Assembly (NCBI RefSeq): GCF_001224225.1
Contig: NZ_CUEE01000002.1
Location: forward strand, 293,444-357,443
Direction: 5' to 3'
DNA length: 64,000 nucleotides
Origin: Staphylococcus borealis
GTDB lineage: Bacteria > Bacillota > Bacilli > Staphylococcales > Staphylococcaceae
The notes under the pieces: model-generated
Database searches by the model: none
What the model was told of the DNA's origin: nothing
The model's input: the letters and a program-made list of their open reading frames with translations, nothing else
Part shown: positions 12,848-22,206 of the stretch, piece by piece
How positions within the stretch are numbered: position 1 is the first letter of the stretch
Layout: every line of letters starts with the position of its first letter
Made by a program: the position numbers and the translations under genes

Positions 12848-13043
12848 AGCACAACAAACAGAAGTTACAGTTTTCTTTTTAAACGGCTTTCAAATGAAAG
12901 GTGTTATTGAAGACTTTGACAAATATGTTGTCAGCTTAGTTTCTCAAGGTAAACAACATTTGATATACAAACATGCGATCAGCACATTTACTGTGGAAAC
13001 TGAAGTTACAGATTCTAATGAACCAGTAAATAGTGAAGAATAA
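12801..13043 (+). CDS. hfq: RNA chaperone Hfq
   Basis: Small hexameric Sm-like RNA-binding protein. The Sm1 region (VFFLNGFQMKGVI) and Sm2 motif YKHAIST are clear; the acidic C-terminal tail is short as in Gram-positive Hfq. 80 aa. The start lies inside the end of miaA, with an aaggag RBS within miaA, so translation of the two is probably coupled. A strong terminator follows at 13169. Confidence 0.95.
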   Translation: MIANHNIQDQALENFKAQQTEVTVFFLNGFQMKGVIEDFDKYVVSLVSQGKQHLIYKHAISTFTVETEVTDSNEPVNSEE

Positions 13044-13168
13044 GTTGTAATTAAAGTGCAACGTTGCAAGTTCTTAAGAGCGTAGACAACGGTCTTAATG
13101 ACAGTGTGACTTGTAATAAACTCATCATATTTTAGCACTTTTGACAAATAGAGGAATGTTTGTAATAT

Positions 13169-13217
13169 AAAAAGCTACATTATAGAGTGAAATGATAACT
13201 CTATAATGTAGCTTTTT
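13169..13217. terminator. bidirectional terminator between hfq and gpx
   Basis: Perfect 20-base arms at 13169-13188 and 13198-13217, with A-run on one side and T-run on the other and a 9-base loop. It serves the convergent hfq and peroxidase genes. Confidence 0.93.
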
Positions 13218-13241
13218 ATCGTAGTTTAATTAAATGTTAAT

Positions 13242-13718
13242 CTATAATAATTTTTCGATATCTTTTTCAATTTGAGCTGGTTTCTTTTGAGGAGAGAAAC
13301 GACTCACGACATTTCCTTCACGATCAACTAAAAATTTTGTGAAGTTCCATTTAATTTTTTCGCTTAACATACCTTTAGCTGCGTCAGTTAAGAAGCGGAA
13401 TAAAGGATGTTGATTTTCCCCTTTGACGTCCACTTTTTCATGGATTGGGAATGTTACGCCATAGTTAATTTTACAATTTTGGTTAGCTTCAGCACCTGAA
13501 CCAGGTTCTTGCCCACCAAATTGATTACATGGAAAACCTAAAATAACAAAACCTTGGTCTTTATATTTCTCATACAATGCTTGTAAACCCTCAAATTGTG
13601 GCGTGAAACCACATTCACTTGCAGTGTTAACAATTAGCATTACTTTGCCTTTGTATTCTTCTAATTTATAATCTTCACCATTAGATTTTTGTACCACAAA
13701 GTCATATATATTTTCCAT
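13242..13718 (-). CDS. bsaA: Glutathione peroxidase-like thiol peroxidase
   Basis: Peroxidase of the GPx family. The redox Cys36 lies in [11 protein letters not shown] where animal enzymes have selenocysteine; the other catalytic residues Gln ([12 protein letters not shown]) and Trp-Asn (KWNFTKFLV) are present. Such bacterial enzymes usually use thioredoxin rather than glutathione. 158 aa. On the minus strand agggtgat precedes the ATG. It sits alone between convergent hfq and divergent hflX. Confidence 0.92.
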   Translation of the reverse strand: MENIYDFVVQKSNGEDYKLEEYKGKVMLIVNTASECGFTPQFEGLQALYEKYKDQGFVILGFPCNQFGGQEPGSGAEANQNCKINYGVTFPIHEKVDVKGENQHPLFRFLTDAAKGMLSEKIKWNFTKFLVDREGNVVSRFSPQKKPAQIEKDIEKLL

Positions 13719-13827
13719 AGTATCACCCTTTCGATATAAGAATAATGTAACATAATTTTAGTAGATAGTCTTTGAATAGACACTGTGATAGAATATTTGA
13801 GAAACACATTAGAAGGAGATGTATAAC

Positions 13828-15069
13828 GTGACACAGCGTATGACACACGCGACAAAGAAAAAGTTGGAAACTGCTGTATTAGTCGGTGTACATGCTCAAA
13901 ATGATAATGAATTTAATTTCGATTCAACAATGGAAGAATTAAAAGCTTTATCATTAACTTGTCAGCTTGATGTTAAAGGACAGGTCACTCAAAATAGAGA
14001 ACAAGTCGATCATAAGTATTACGTTGGTAAAGGTAAAATTGACGAATTAAAAGCTTTTATTGAGTTCCATGATATAGATGTCGTAGTGACCAATGATGAG
14101 TTAACTACCGCACAATCAAAAACATTAAATGATAATTTGGGCATAAAAATTATCGATAGAACACAGTTGATTTTAGAAATTTTTGCATTGAGAGCAAGTA
14201 GTCGTGAAGGTAAATTACAAGTAGAGTTAGCGCAATTAGATTATTTATTACCAAGACTTCAGGGGCATGGTAAAAGCTTATCACGACTTGGTGGTGGCAT
14301 AGGTACACGAGGTCCTGGTGAGACGAAATTAGAAATGGATAGACGTCACATTCGTACACGTATGAATGAAATTAAACATCAATTACAAACTGTAGTAGAA
14401 CACAGGGAACGTTACCGTAATAAACGCGAACAAAATCAAGTCTTTCAAATTGCGCTCGTTGGTTATACGAATGCAGGTAAGTCATCGTGGTTTAATGTAT
14501 TATCAGGTGAAGAAACATTTGAGAAAGATTTACTCTTTGCGACGTTAGATCCTAAAACACGTCAAATTCAAATTAATGAAGGATTTAATTTAATTATTTC
14601 AGATACTGTTGGATTTATTCAAAAATTACCAACGACATTAATCGCTGCCTTTAAATCTACGTTAGAAGAAGCAAAAGGTGCAGATTTATTATTACATGTC
14701 GTAGATGCGAGTCATTCAGAGTACCGTTCTCAATATGATACAGTTAATCAATTAATTAATGATTTAGATATGAGTCACATACCTCAAGCAGTTATATTTA
14801 ACAAGAAAGATCAATGTAGTGACAGTGATGATAGTCCAGTATCTGCATCACCATCCATTTTTGTCTCTAGTCGAGTTGAAGGGGATAAATCAAAGGTTAA
14901 GGCATTTTTAATCGCGCAAGTGAAAGCCGCATTGTCTTATTATGAAGAGAAGGTTCCTAGTACAAATGCAGATAGACTTTATTTCTTGAAGCAACATACG
15001 CTAATTGAAGAAATGAATTTTGATCCTAAAAATGAGGATTATGTGATTACTGGATATAAAAAACAATAA
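13828..15069 (+). CDS. hflX: Ribosome-associated GTPase HflX
   Basis: GTPase that binds and splits stalled ribosomes. The N-terminal domain contains the GGxGTRGPGETKLE glycine-rich linker (about 155-170); G1 is GYTNAGKSS, G3 DTVGF and G4 NKKD. The frame is open from an ATG at 13819, but that codon abuts the AAGGAG at 13813-13818; GTG at 13828 with a 9-base spacer is the likely start (413 aa). Seventeen bases separate it from the next gene. Confidence 0.94.
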   Translation: MTQRMTHATKKKLETAVLVGVHAQNDNEFNFDSTMEELKALSLTCQLDVKGQVTQNREQVDHKYYVGKGKIDELKAFIEFHDIDVVVTNDELTTAQSKTLNDNLGIKIIDRTQLILEIFALRASSREGKLQVELAQLDYLLPRLQGHGKSLSRLGGGIGTRGPGETKLEMDRRHIRTRMNEIKHQLQTVVEHRERYRNKREQNQVFQIALVGYTNAGKSSWFNVLSGEETFEKDLLFATLDPKTRQIQINEGFNLIISDTVGFIQKLPTTLIAAFKSTLEEAKGADLLLHVVDASHSEYRSQYDTVNQLINDLDMSHIPQAVIFNKKDQCSDSDDSPVSASPSIFVSSRVEGDKSKVKAFLIAQVKAALSYYEEKVPSTNADRLYFLKQHTLIEEMNFDPKNEDYVITGYKKQ

Positions 15070-15085
15070 AAGGAAGTATGTAAGA

Positions 15086-16324
15086 ATGTCAGATATTTCA
15101 TCATTGGTTAAAGACGTAGAGGAAACGTTATCACCATATTTTAAACAAATAGAAGAAATTGCATATTTAAATCAAGAAAAAGTTTTAAATGCCTTTCATT
15201 ACGTTAAAGCTACAGAAAGTGATTTAGTAGGGAGTACAGGCTATGGATATGATGATTTTGGTCGGGATCATCTTGAAGATATCTATGCCCATACATTTAA
15301 AGCTGAAGATGCGATTGTACGCCCACAAATAATTTCAGGCACACATGCGATTACTTTAGCGCTGCAAAGTACACTTAAATACGGCGATGAACTATTGTAT
15401 ATTACTGGAAGTCCATACGATACGTTACTTGAAGTGATTGGTGTAAATGGTAATGGTATTGAAAGTTTAAAAGAACATGGAATTGAATATAATGAAGTAC
15501 CTTTAAAAGAAGGACAAATAGATATTCAGTCCACACTTGAAGCAATTTCAGAAAAGACAAAAGTAGTAGCCATTCAACGTTCCAAAGGCTATGACCAAAG
15601 ACCTTCCATCGCTATCAAAGAAATTGAGACAGCAATTCAAGCTATTAAAGCACGATACCCAAATATTATAATCTTTGTGGATAATTGTTACGGAGAATTT
15701 GTCGAAGAACGTGAACCTATTGAAGTTGGTGCAGACTTGATAGCAGGTTCATTAATTAAGAATCCAGGTGGCGGTTTAGCTAAGATAGGTGGTTATATCG
15801 CAGGACGTAAAGATTTAATCGAACGTTGTGGCTATCGATTAACAGCGCCAGGAATTGGTAAAGAAGCAGGTGCATCATTGTATTCGTTACAAGAGATGTA
15901 TCAAGGCTTCTTCTTAGCACCGCATGTAGTTAGTCAAAGCTTGAAAGGTGCATTGTTTACGAGCTTATTATTAGAAAAAATGAATATGCAAACAGTTCCT
16001 AAATATAATGTCAAACGTACGGATTTAATACAGACCGTACAATTTGATACGAAAGAACAAATGATAGCATTTTGCCAAAGTATACAACACGCTTCACCAA
16101 TCAATGCACATTTCAGCCCGGAACCAAGCTATATGCCGGGTTATGAAGATGATGTAATTATGGCTGCTGGTACTTTTGTTCAAGGGTCTTCAATTGAATT
16201 GTCAGCAGATGGACCGATAAGACCGCCATATGAAGCCTATGTTCAAGGTGGATTAACTTATGAACATGTTAAACTAGCTGTTACTCGTGCAGTTACTAAT
16301 TTGAAGGAACAAAGCTTAATATAG
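15086..16324 (+). CDS. ynbB: PLP-dependent methionine gamma-lyase family protein (aluminium-resistance type)
   Basis: Fold-type I PLP enzyme of the YnbB/aluminium resistance family. The Lys in GSLIKNPGGGLAKIGGY is the expected PLP attachment site and SGTHAITLAL is the cofactor phosphate region. 412 aa, RBS aaggaag. It commonly lies between hflX and glnR in staphylococci. The true substrate is not established; the aluminium link is only historical naming. Confidence 0.85.
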   Translation: MSDISSLVKDVEETLSPYFKQIEEIAYLNQEKVLNAFHYVKATESDLVGSTGYGYDDFGRDHLEDIYAHTFKAEDAIVRPQIISGTHAITLALQSTLKYGDELLYITGSPYDTLLEVIGVNGNGIESLKEHGIEYNEVPLKEGQIDIQSTLEAISEKTKVVAIQRSKGYDQRPSIAIKEIETAIQAIKARYPNIIIFVDNCYGEFVEEREPIEVGADLIAGSLIKNPGGGLAKIGGYIAGRKDLIERCGYRLTAPGIGKEAGASLYSLQEMYQGFFLAPHVVSQSLKGALFTSLLLEKMNMQTVPKYNVKRTDLIQTVQFDTKEQMIAFCQSIQHASPINAHFSPEPSYMPGYEDDVIMAAGTFVQGSSIELSADGPIRPPYEAYVQGGLTYEHVKLAVTRAVTNLKEQSLI

Positions 16325-16333
16325 ATGCTTAAT

Positions 16334-16534
16334 GGGAGTGGTACAGAATTTTTTACATTCGTCGTCCGCTCCCATCTTGCTTTACTTGTGGAATTTCTTA
16401 ATGAAATTCTCTTTGTTGGGGCACCGCCCGCAAGGATGACTAGAACTGAGAAGGCGCTTAAATTAAGCTTTTCTCAGTTCAGTCAGCTACTGCGAATTTG
16501 CGAAGTAGCACCATTATATTATTTATGTCACAGC
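16334..16534 (-). repeat. MITE-like staphylococcal interspersed repeat, inverted full copy
   Basis: About 201 bp in the opposite orientation to the copies at 22369 and 24829. It begins gggagtgg(t)acagaattt and ends attatttatgtcacagcc, so its ends are short inverted repeats around gggaca. Inside are the hairpin ctgagaaggcgctta/aagcttttctcag and the segment gaatttcttaatgaaattct shared with the 24829 copy. The last bases run into gcctctttttt, so this element probably provides the terminator of the gene ending at 16324. The rest of the gap to 16625 shows nothing further. Confidence 0.75.
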
Positions 16535-16625
16535 CTCTTTTTTAAAAAATATTATATAAATTGAGTCTATATTACTTATTGAAAAGAGCTTGAAATTAAT
16601 ATTAAATATAGATTTGAAGTTTCTA

Positions 16626-16642
16626 TGTAAGAAAACCTAACA
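16626..16642 (+). promoter_or_regulatory. GlnR box upstream of glnRA
   Basis: TGTAA-N7-TAACA is an exact match to the GlnR/TnrA consensus TGTNA-N7-TNACA and lies 69 bases before the glnR start. This fits feedback repression of glnRA by GlnR with glutamine-bound synthetase. Confidence 0.85.
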
Positions 16643-16710
16643 TATTTTTGTAATACGATTAAAACTATGCTAAATTAATATCAAGTTCAAAAGTAGAGGT
16701 GAGGTTATGA

Positions 16711-17076
16711 ATGTCTAACGATAAAATCAGACGTAATATGGCCGTGTTCTCTATGAGTGTTGTTTGTAAATTAACAGAACTCACTGCAAGACAAATCCGC
16801 TACTATGAAACACATGAACTTGTTATGCCCGAGCGTACAGAAGGAAACAAGCGATTATTTTCGTTAAATGATTTAGAACGTCTTCTTGAAATTAAATCTT
16901 TGATTGAGAAAGGATTTAACCTTAAAGGGATCAAGCAAATCATAACTAATAATCAAGGGCATCTTACATCAGATGAACAAGAGATTAGAAAAAGAATGAT
17001 TGTTGACGCAACGCAGAAACCACACGGTGAAGCTTTGCCAATAAATCGTGGCGATTTATCACGGTTTATTAAATAA
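16711..17076 (+). CDS. glnR: MerR-family nitrogen regulator GlnR
   Basis: DNA-binding repressor of glutamine synthetase. The winged-helix recognition region [27 protein letters not shown] (residues about 25-51) is MerR type. The C-terminal tail after about 85 is the part that senses feedback-inhibited synthetase in relatives. 121 aa. An ATG at 16707 leads straight to a stop, so ATG 16711 is used. glnA follows after 20 bases. Confidence 0.95.
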   Translation: MSNDKIRRNMAVFSMSVVCKLTELTARQIRYYETHELVMPERTEGNKRLFSLNDLERLLEIKSLIEKGFNLKGIKQIITNNQGHLTSDEQEIRKRMIVDATQKPHGEALPINRGDLSRFIK

Positions 17077-17096
17077 ATTTTTGGAGGATTTCTACC

Positions 17097-18437
17097 ATGC
17101 CTAAACGTACATTTAGTAAAGACGATATTCGTAAGTTTGCAAAAGAAGAAAACGTTAGATACTTAAGATTACAATTTACAGATATCTTAGGTACAATCAA
17201 AAACGTTGAAGTACCAGTTAGCCAATTAGAAAAAGTATTAGATAACGAAATGATGTTTGATGGTTCATCAATCGAAGGTTTCGTACGTATCGAAGAATCT
17301 GACATGTATTTATGCCCAGATTTAGACACTTGGGTTATCTTCCCTTGGACTGCTGGTCAAGGTAAAGTAGCTCGTTTAATTTGTGATGTATATACGACTG
17401 ATGGTGAACCATTTGCTGGTGACCCACGTAACAACTTAAAACGTGTGTTAAAAGAAATGGAAGATATGGGCTATACAGATTTCAACTTAGGGCCTGAACC
17501 TGAATTCTTCTTATTTAAATTAGACGAAAAAGGTGAACCAACATTAGAACTAAATGATAATGGTGGTTACTTCGATTTAGCACCAACAGACTTAGGTGAA
17601 AATTGCCGTCGTGACATCGTATTAGAACTTGAAGATATGGGATTCGATATCGAAGCAAGTCACCACGAAGTTGCGCCAGGACAACATGAAATCGACTTTA
17701 AATATGCAGATGCGATTACTGCTTGTGATAACATCCAAACATTTAAATTAGTTGTTAAAACAATTGCTCGTAAGCATAATTTACATGCAACATTCATGCC
17801 AAAACCATTATTCGGTGTTAACGGAAGCGGAATGCACTTCAACGTATCATTATTTAAAGGTAAAGAAAATGCATTCTACGATCCAAATGATGAAATGCAA
17901 TTAACTGAAGATGCTTATCACTTTACTGCAGGTATCTTAAATAATGCACGTGGATTTACAGCTGTGTGTAACCCATTAGTAAACTCTTATAAACGTTTAG
18001 TTCCTGGTTACGAAGCACCTTGTTATATCGCTTGGAGTGGTAAAAACCGTTCGCCATTAGTACGTGTACCATCTTCAAGAGGATTATCAACTCGTATTGA
18101 AGTACGTTCAGTAGACCCAGCTGCTAACCCTTACATGGCATTAGCAACAATCCTACAAGCTGGTTTAGATGGTATTAAGAACAAAACTAAAGTTCCAGAA
18201 CCAGTTAACCAAAATATTTATGAAATGAACCGTGAAGAACGTGAAGCTGTAGGTATCCAAGACTTACCTTCAACACTTTACACTGCTTTAAAAGCTATGC
18301 GTGAAAATGACACAGTTAAACAAGCGTTAGGTAATCACATTTACAATCAATTTATAAACTCTAAATCAATTGAATGGGATTATTATAGAACTCAAGTGTC
18401 TGAATGGGAACGCGATCAATACATGAAACAATATTAA
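17097..18437 (+). CDS. glnA: Glutamine synthetase, type I-alpha
   Basis: Makes glutamine from glutamate, ammonia and ATP as a dodecamer. [30 protein letters not shown], the [10 protein letters not shown] flap with the feedback Glu, and NRSPLVRVP are conserved. 446 aa is the I-alpha size and no adenylylation loop is evident, so control is by feedback and GlnR. RBS ggagg, second gene of glnRA. Confidence 0.97.
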   Translation: MPKRTFSKDDIRKFAKEENVRYLRLQFTDILGTIKNVEVPVSQLEKVLDNEMMFDGSSIEGFVRIEESDMYLCPDLDTWVIFPWTAGQGKVARLICDVYTTDGEPFAGDPRNNLKRVLKEMEDMGYTDFNLGPEPEFFLFKLDEKGEPTLELNDNGGYFDLAPTDLGENCRRDIVLELEDMGFDIEASHHEVAPGQHEIDFKYADAITACDNIQTFKLVVKTIARKHNLHATFMPKPLFGVNGSGMHFNVSLFKGKENAFYDPNDEMQLTEDAYHFTAGILNNARGFTAVCNPLVNSYKRLVPGYEAPCYIAWSGKNRSPLVRVPSSRGLSTRIEVRSVDPAANPYMALATILQAGLDGIKNKTKVPEPVNQNIYEMNREEREAVGIQDLPSTLYTALKAMRENDTVKQALGNHIYNQFINSKSIEWDYYRTQVSEWERDQYMKQY

Positions 18438-18476
18438 TTCGCTAAGCAAATCGGGGAAAGACTTAGTGGTATAAGG

Positions 18477-18508
18477 AGTTAAGGCATTGTGCCTTAGCTT
18501 CTTTTTTT
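18477..18508 (+). terminator. glnA terminator
   Basis: A 10-bp stem agttaaggca/tgccttagct with one G-U pair and a 3-base loop, followed by tcttttttt. Confidence 0.85.
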
Positions 18509-18519
18509 GTTTAAAAAGT

Positions 18520-18580
18520 GGGCAACTAATAGATAAAATAGTTTCCTATTATACTAAAATGGGCAACTATTGGGCAACTA
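18520..18580 (+). repeat. gggcaacta repeats at left edge of accessory block
   Basis: Three copies of gggcaacta begin at 18520, 18561 and 18572, just after the glnA terminator. The third merges into phage head gene sequence (gggcaactagattatgg). The spacer contains tatactaaaa, whose reverse complement ttttagtata occurs beside the matching repeats at 20319. They could be arm-type sites of a lost recombinase. Confidence 0.55.
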
Positions 18581-19396
18581 GATTATGGCAAGATATGGCT
18601 TTAGTTCAAAAAGAAGTGGAAAAAACGACGAGCAATGTATTACTTATAGGGAGACATCCTAATGAGTATGTATCTGAGTTTAAAAAGCAAACAAATTCCA
18701 CTACTTATAATGCTGGTAGATTATTAGTTACTGAATCAGCACGTGTTCAGGCTGATATCTAAAAGAATTAGGTGAAGATGGCGAATATAAATATGTGGCC
18801 AAAATAGATAAAAAAAACATCTAGAATTTGGCACTCATTAAATGGCAAAGTATTTAAAGTTAAAGATATGATACCTGGCATAAATGCTCCACCTATGCAC
18901 CCTTGGTGTGGAAGTACTACAGTGCCGCATGTGGGAAACTGGCGGGATAAATTCTTTAATGAGCGAAAAGGTAAGTATCAGACAGAGAATAAAGAATCAG
19001 GAAAAGAAAAAATACAAGAAAAAGCAAAAAAGAAATGCTTGATATGATACGTAATGGTAAAATAAAATTAGATATTAACCCAGAAAAACAAAATAGACAT
19101 TCTTTAAATCATAATTTATATTTGAAAAATAAAATTTTGCATAAATAAATAATGAAAGATTACCAAGTTATACTACGTTATCTATTAATGAATCAAATAG
19201 ATTAGTATAACAATACTCAACTTCTGGTAAAATCTTAATAAATAAAAATAGTATTAACCATAAAGAAATAATAAATTTCGAGAGAATTACAGGAAAGGCA
19301 TTTATAGATGGAAAATATATTGAGATAACATTTGGTAAAGTGCATTATTCAAAAACAGGCTCTCATATAGTACCTTTCGTAAGTAAGGAGAAATAA
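18576..19396 (+). pseudogene. cassette A: MuF/SPP1-gp7-like head protein remnant with type-50-like toxin tail
   Basis: The first part (TRLWQDMALVQKEVE...GRHPNEYVSEF) and then NGKVFKVKDMIPG and NAPPMHPWC...PHVGNWRDKFF are the conserved C-terminal half of a phage minor head protein of the MuF/SPP1 gp7 family. The tail INPEKQNRH ... LPSYTTLS ... GKVHYSKTGSHIVPF looks like the polymorphic toxin type 50 domain. The gene is dead: a 16-base gap relative to cassette B at about 18752, an extra A in an A8 tract near 18810, a frame change near 19145, and an in-frame TAA near 19208. The conserved Cys of xICHSL is Trp here. Only one base separates its stop from the next small gene. Confidence 0.72.
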
Positions 19397-19397
19397 A

Positions 19398-19593
19398 ATG
19401 TTAATTAAAGATGCTTATCGTAAAAATGTTATTGTCACACTAAAAAAATAATGAAAAGTTTAAAGGCTTTGTGTTTGATTATGAAAATCCATTAGAAAGT
19501 GATACTGGAAACTATTGCTTGGATTTAGAAACAGAAAAGGGTTTTTATTCATTTGATGATACAGAAATTAAAGAAATAAGAATAATATCTTAA
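19398..19593 (+). pseudogene. cassette A immunity-like partner, frameshifted
   Basis: A small gene starting MLIKDAYRKNVIVTL directly behind the tail of cassette A, with its RBS aaggag inside the end of that gene. An A7 run at about 19442 shifts the frame; with six As it would read on as a 64-aa protein through KFKGFVFDYENPLES to ..EIKEIRIIS. Position and size fit an immunity gene for the upstream toxin-like tail. The function is inferred from position only. Confidence 0.5.
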
Positions 19594-19594
19594 C

Positions 19595-19675
19595 AGCATC
19601 CTTTCTACCTATATAAATAGAAAGTGGTGCTATTTTTATACACTTTTTTAATATTCCACTGAAGGTTATTTTTTT
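19595..19675 (+). repeat. cassette leader repeat, copy A (short)
   Basis: First of four copies of a conserved segment. It contains the hairpin catcctttct/agaaagtggtg followed by atttttat and the hairpin ccttccactgaagg-type followed by a T-run. Both look like phage intrinsic terminators. Only this copy is not followed by the scaffold-gene leader. Confidence 0.7.
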
Positions 19676-19765
19676 ATGCCTAAATTTCAAAAAAGAGATA
19701 AAAACTATTGTTTATCACGTTTAATCGTGAAAAATGAAATATACCAATTGAGAGGAGGAAAGAAA

Positions 19766-19858
19766 GTGTTAGAAAATATTAAGACAATAACAGAAATCGC
19801 CTTTTATATAATGTCTACCTTAACCATAATTAAGACATTAACAAAAGACGATGAGTAG
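19766..19858 (+). CDS. small hydrophobic peptide, unknown
   Basis: A 30-aa frame, VLENIKTITEIAFYIMSTLT.., with one membrane segment and an acidic end (TKDDE). It starts at GTG 9 bases after AGGAGG, so translation is plausible; the frame is open upstream to 19676 but without RBS. I do not recognise a family. It heads a group of three tiny genes ending at 20245. Confidence 0.45.
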   Translation: MLENIKTITEIAFYIMSTLTIIKTLTKDDE

Positions 19859-19908
19859 AGACAAAGCCCGAAAGGACTTGTCTAATTAAATTCTAACACT
19901 TAAATGAT

Positions 19909-20055
19909 ATGAAAACAATTTACATTATTTTAATTGTACTGATTTGGTTAAACTTGTTTTTAGGCAATGATATAAGTCAAGGTATTATCTCATTATTAAC
20001 AACATTAGTATTAATCAATTTATTAAAGAGGGACAAGAATGGACGGAATAACTAA
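19909..20055 (+). CDS. small two-helix membrane peptide, unknown
   Basis: 48 aa beginning MKTIYIILIVLIWLNLFLGN with a second hydrophobic segment at about 26-39 and a basic tail KRDKNGRNN. No clear RBS. Its last 17 bases overlap the start of the next gene in another frame, which supports co-translation. Function unknown. Confidence 0.45.
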   Translation: MKTIYIILIVLIWLNLFLGNDISQGIISLLTTLVLINLLKRDKNGRNN

Positions 20056-20245
20056 TATTATTAAATGTTTAAGAGAGCTATTAAATAAAAATACAGTTTA
20101 TAAAATATCAAAAGGAAGTGGTCTGCCTTATCAAACCGTTCAAGATTTGAAGAATGGTAAAACATCAATTGAAGATGCTAGATTTAGAACGATTATAAAG
20201 CTATATAATTATAAAAAAGAATTAGAACAAAGTGAAGAAATATAA
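20039..20245 (+). CDS. small helix-turn-helix protein
   Basis: 68 aa. YKISKGSGLPYQTVQDLKNG resembles the helix-turn-helix of XRE-like regulators: an alpha helix, short turn and recognition helix, followed by RFRTIIKLY. RBS agaggg lies about 8 bases before the ATG, within the overlapping upstream peptide gene. It may regulate the small operon or belong to a lost mobile element. Confidence 0.6.
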   Translation: MDGITNIIKCLRELLNKNTVYKISKGSGLPYQTVQDLKNGKTSIEDARFRTIIKLYNYKKELEQSEEI

Positions 20246-20250
20246 AATAA

Positions 20251-20283
20251 GGATCTATCTCTTGATACATAAGGGATAGATCC
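20251..20283 (+). terminator. hairpin after small HTH gene
   Basis: ggatctatctc pairs with gggatagatcc across an 11-base loop. The T-run is poor, so terminator activity is moderate. Confidence 0.55.
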
Positions 20284-20318
20284 TAGTTAGTTGCCTATTT
20301 TGTAAGTTTTAGTATATT

Positions 20319-20354
20319 GGGCAACTAAATGGGCAACTAAATGGGCAACTAAAT
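20319..20354 (+). repeat. three perfect 12-bp direct repeats gggcaactaaat
   Basis: Three units lie head to tail with no spacer, preceded by ttttagtata and, at about 20286, by the inverted form agttagttgcc. The same core occurs at 18520-18580. The segment between the two clusters carries cassette A and the three tiny genes. The remainder of the gap to 20517 holds no gene I can support. Confidence 0.8.
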
Positions 20355-20517
20355 TTAGCTAACTATAAAACGTATAGCTGGGTAAACATTGATGCTATAA
20401 GGTTTTATTAGTAATACTTTTGATTTTTTGTTTTTACCATTCCAATCAATTTCATAGGTATATTACTAAACATTAATTTGTTATACCCAAGCTACTTCAG
20501 AAATAGAACGCATAATT

Positions 20518-21779
20518 ATGCTAATGTATGCAGAAATAATGAGGGAACTACTCGCCTTTTATGCAAAATATGCAACGAATACTGGATTAACCATTCAAGA
20601 AGTCATGAAAAAAGCAGATGACTTTGATGTATATGCGTTTCGAAACAAAGCTAAAAAATATGTGAAGCGTAGAGATTTTAGCAATGAAGCAAACAAAGCA
20701 CTTAAACTTTATAACTTGACTATGAAAGTATCTAGAGAAAAATTATTAAAGCAACAATTAGATTTGATAGTCAAAGATTCTACTTTGGATATTCAAGATA
20801 AGCTAGAAAATAAGTTAGTTGAGGCAGTGGATAGAGAAGTTGAAAGACAAGCACATATACTTGGGGAACATGTGAAAATTGATGACACTGAAGTAAAAGC
20901 GGTTGTTAACAGTAACTTTAAAGGTGTGAAATGGTCTACAAGATTATGGCAAGATATGGCTGTAGTTCAAAAAGAAGTGGAAAGAACAACAAACAATGTA
21001 TTACTTAGAGGGAGACATCCTAATGAGTATGTGTCTGAATTTAAAAAGCAAACAAATTCCACTACTTATAATGCTAGTAGATTACTAGTTACTGAATTAG
21101 CACGTGTTCAGGCTGAATCACAGAAGTTAACTTATCTAAAAGAATTAGGTGAAGATGGCGAATATAAATATGTAGCCAAAATAGACAACATCTAAAATAT
21201 GTCACTCTTTAAATGGCAAAGTATTTAAAGTTAAAGATATGATACCTGGAGTAAATGCTCCACCTATGGATCCTTGGTGTAGGAGTACTACAGTACCACA
21301 TGTGGGAAACTGGCGAGATAAATTCTATAAAGAAAATACATATACGTATCAGGTAGAACAAATAGAAAGAATACCAAAACCTTCAGGAGCGTTAAATGAT
21401 ACTAATGATCCTTATCAAAAAAAGAGAAATAAGCATGCTAATGCATATTATCAGTCAATACGTCGAAGAAATAAGAAAATAGAAATTGATATTATTTCTA
21501 GAAATACCAAATTAAATAAAATATAGTGAAAAGAGCATATGAGCATCTTTTTAAAACATATATAGTTTAGAAAGTGGTATTAATAGATTTCATCTAGATT
21601 ATTATATTGCTGTAAGTTGGCAACGTTTGAGAGAAGGTAAAAATATTGAAGAGCAAGACTTGGTTCTATTACGTCATGAATCCCTTGAACATTATTTAAT
21701 GAATAAGTATGATTAAAAGTATATTGACGCTCATAAAATTGTGGAAAGAAAATATTATTACTCAAGATATATTGAATAA
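20518..21779 (+). pseudogene. cassette B: MuF/SPP1-gp7-like head protein with toxin-like tail, broken
   Basis: The longest head-protein fragment: 225 open codons (MLMYAEIMRELLAF to KYVAKIDNI) followed by NAPPMDPWC...NWRDKF and the tail SGALNDTNDPYQKKRNKHAN .. VSWQRLREGKNI .. HESLEHYLMNKYD. The native phage N-terminus is missing and replaced by unrelated sequence. Frame breaks: five bases lost from the oligo-A tract at about 21187, a change near 21525, and TAA in place of a Leu codon at about 21717. The tail family is the same as in cassette C. Confidence 0.72.
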
Positions 21780-21793
21780 GTAAGGTGAAACAG

Positions 21794-22044
21794 GTGCTTA
21801 TATTAAGAAAATTATATGAAGATGAACAAATTATTAGATATGAATATGTACCACAAGATGACATCAAAAACGGTAAAGGCGAGATAGTTGTTAATAAATT
21901 AAGTTCAGAAGTAAAAGAATATAAATTGTCTAAATTAGAAATTAAAAAAATATTTTAACTTATAGAAATAAATCGTTTCTTGCAATCTTAAATTTTATTG
22001 AGGAAGATAAATTTCCTATTAAATATTTATATGCGTGGTATTAA
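21794..22044 (+). pseudogene. cassette B immunity-like partner, frameshifted at an A7 tract
   Basis: Starts GTG 14 bases after the tail stop, with aaggtgaaa as RBS. The open frame gives 54 aa (VLILRKLYEDEQIIRYEYVPQ..KIF). If the A7 run near 21945 had eight As the frame would continue to ..EEDKFPIKYLYAWY, about 83 aa, which matches the 82-aa partner in cassette C in length, start (LILKF/LILRK) and end (AWG/AWY). So it is probably a recently frameshifted homologue of 23457-23705. Confidence 0.55.
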
Positions 22045-22048
22045 AAAT

Positions 22049-22206
22049 AGCATCCTTTCTACCTATATAAATAGAAAGTGGTGCTATTTTTATACACTTT
22101 TTTAACCTTCCACTGAAGGTTAGTTTTTTGTCCAAAACGTGCTGATGACGTTATAAAAGCAAGTATGGAATGAAAAGTCGACAGACTATAAACGGAGGTA
22201 TATCTC
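22049..22206 (+). repeat. cassette leader repeat, copy B
   Basis: Double hairpin (catcctttct with agaaagtggtg, then aaccttc with gaaggtt) plus about 80 further conserved bases (including cgtgctgatgacg, gaaaagtcgacagac and cggaggtatatctc) leading to the scaffold start. Nearly identical to copies at 23706 and 24514. Confidence 0.85.

Noticed and set aside
13661..13855. 64-codon minus-strand frame upstream of gpx
   Set aside because: Overlaps gpx and hflX starts without RBS.
16325..16564. 79-codon open frame after ynbB
   Set aside because: It translates the inverted interspersed repeat; no RBS, and other copies of the repeat break the frame.
18520..20354. Short direct repeats as a CRISPR array
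   Set aside because: The repeats are 9-12 bases, without spacers of regular length and without cas genes.
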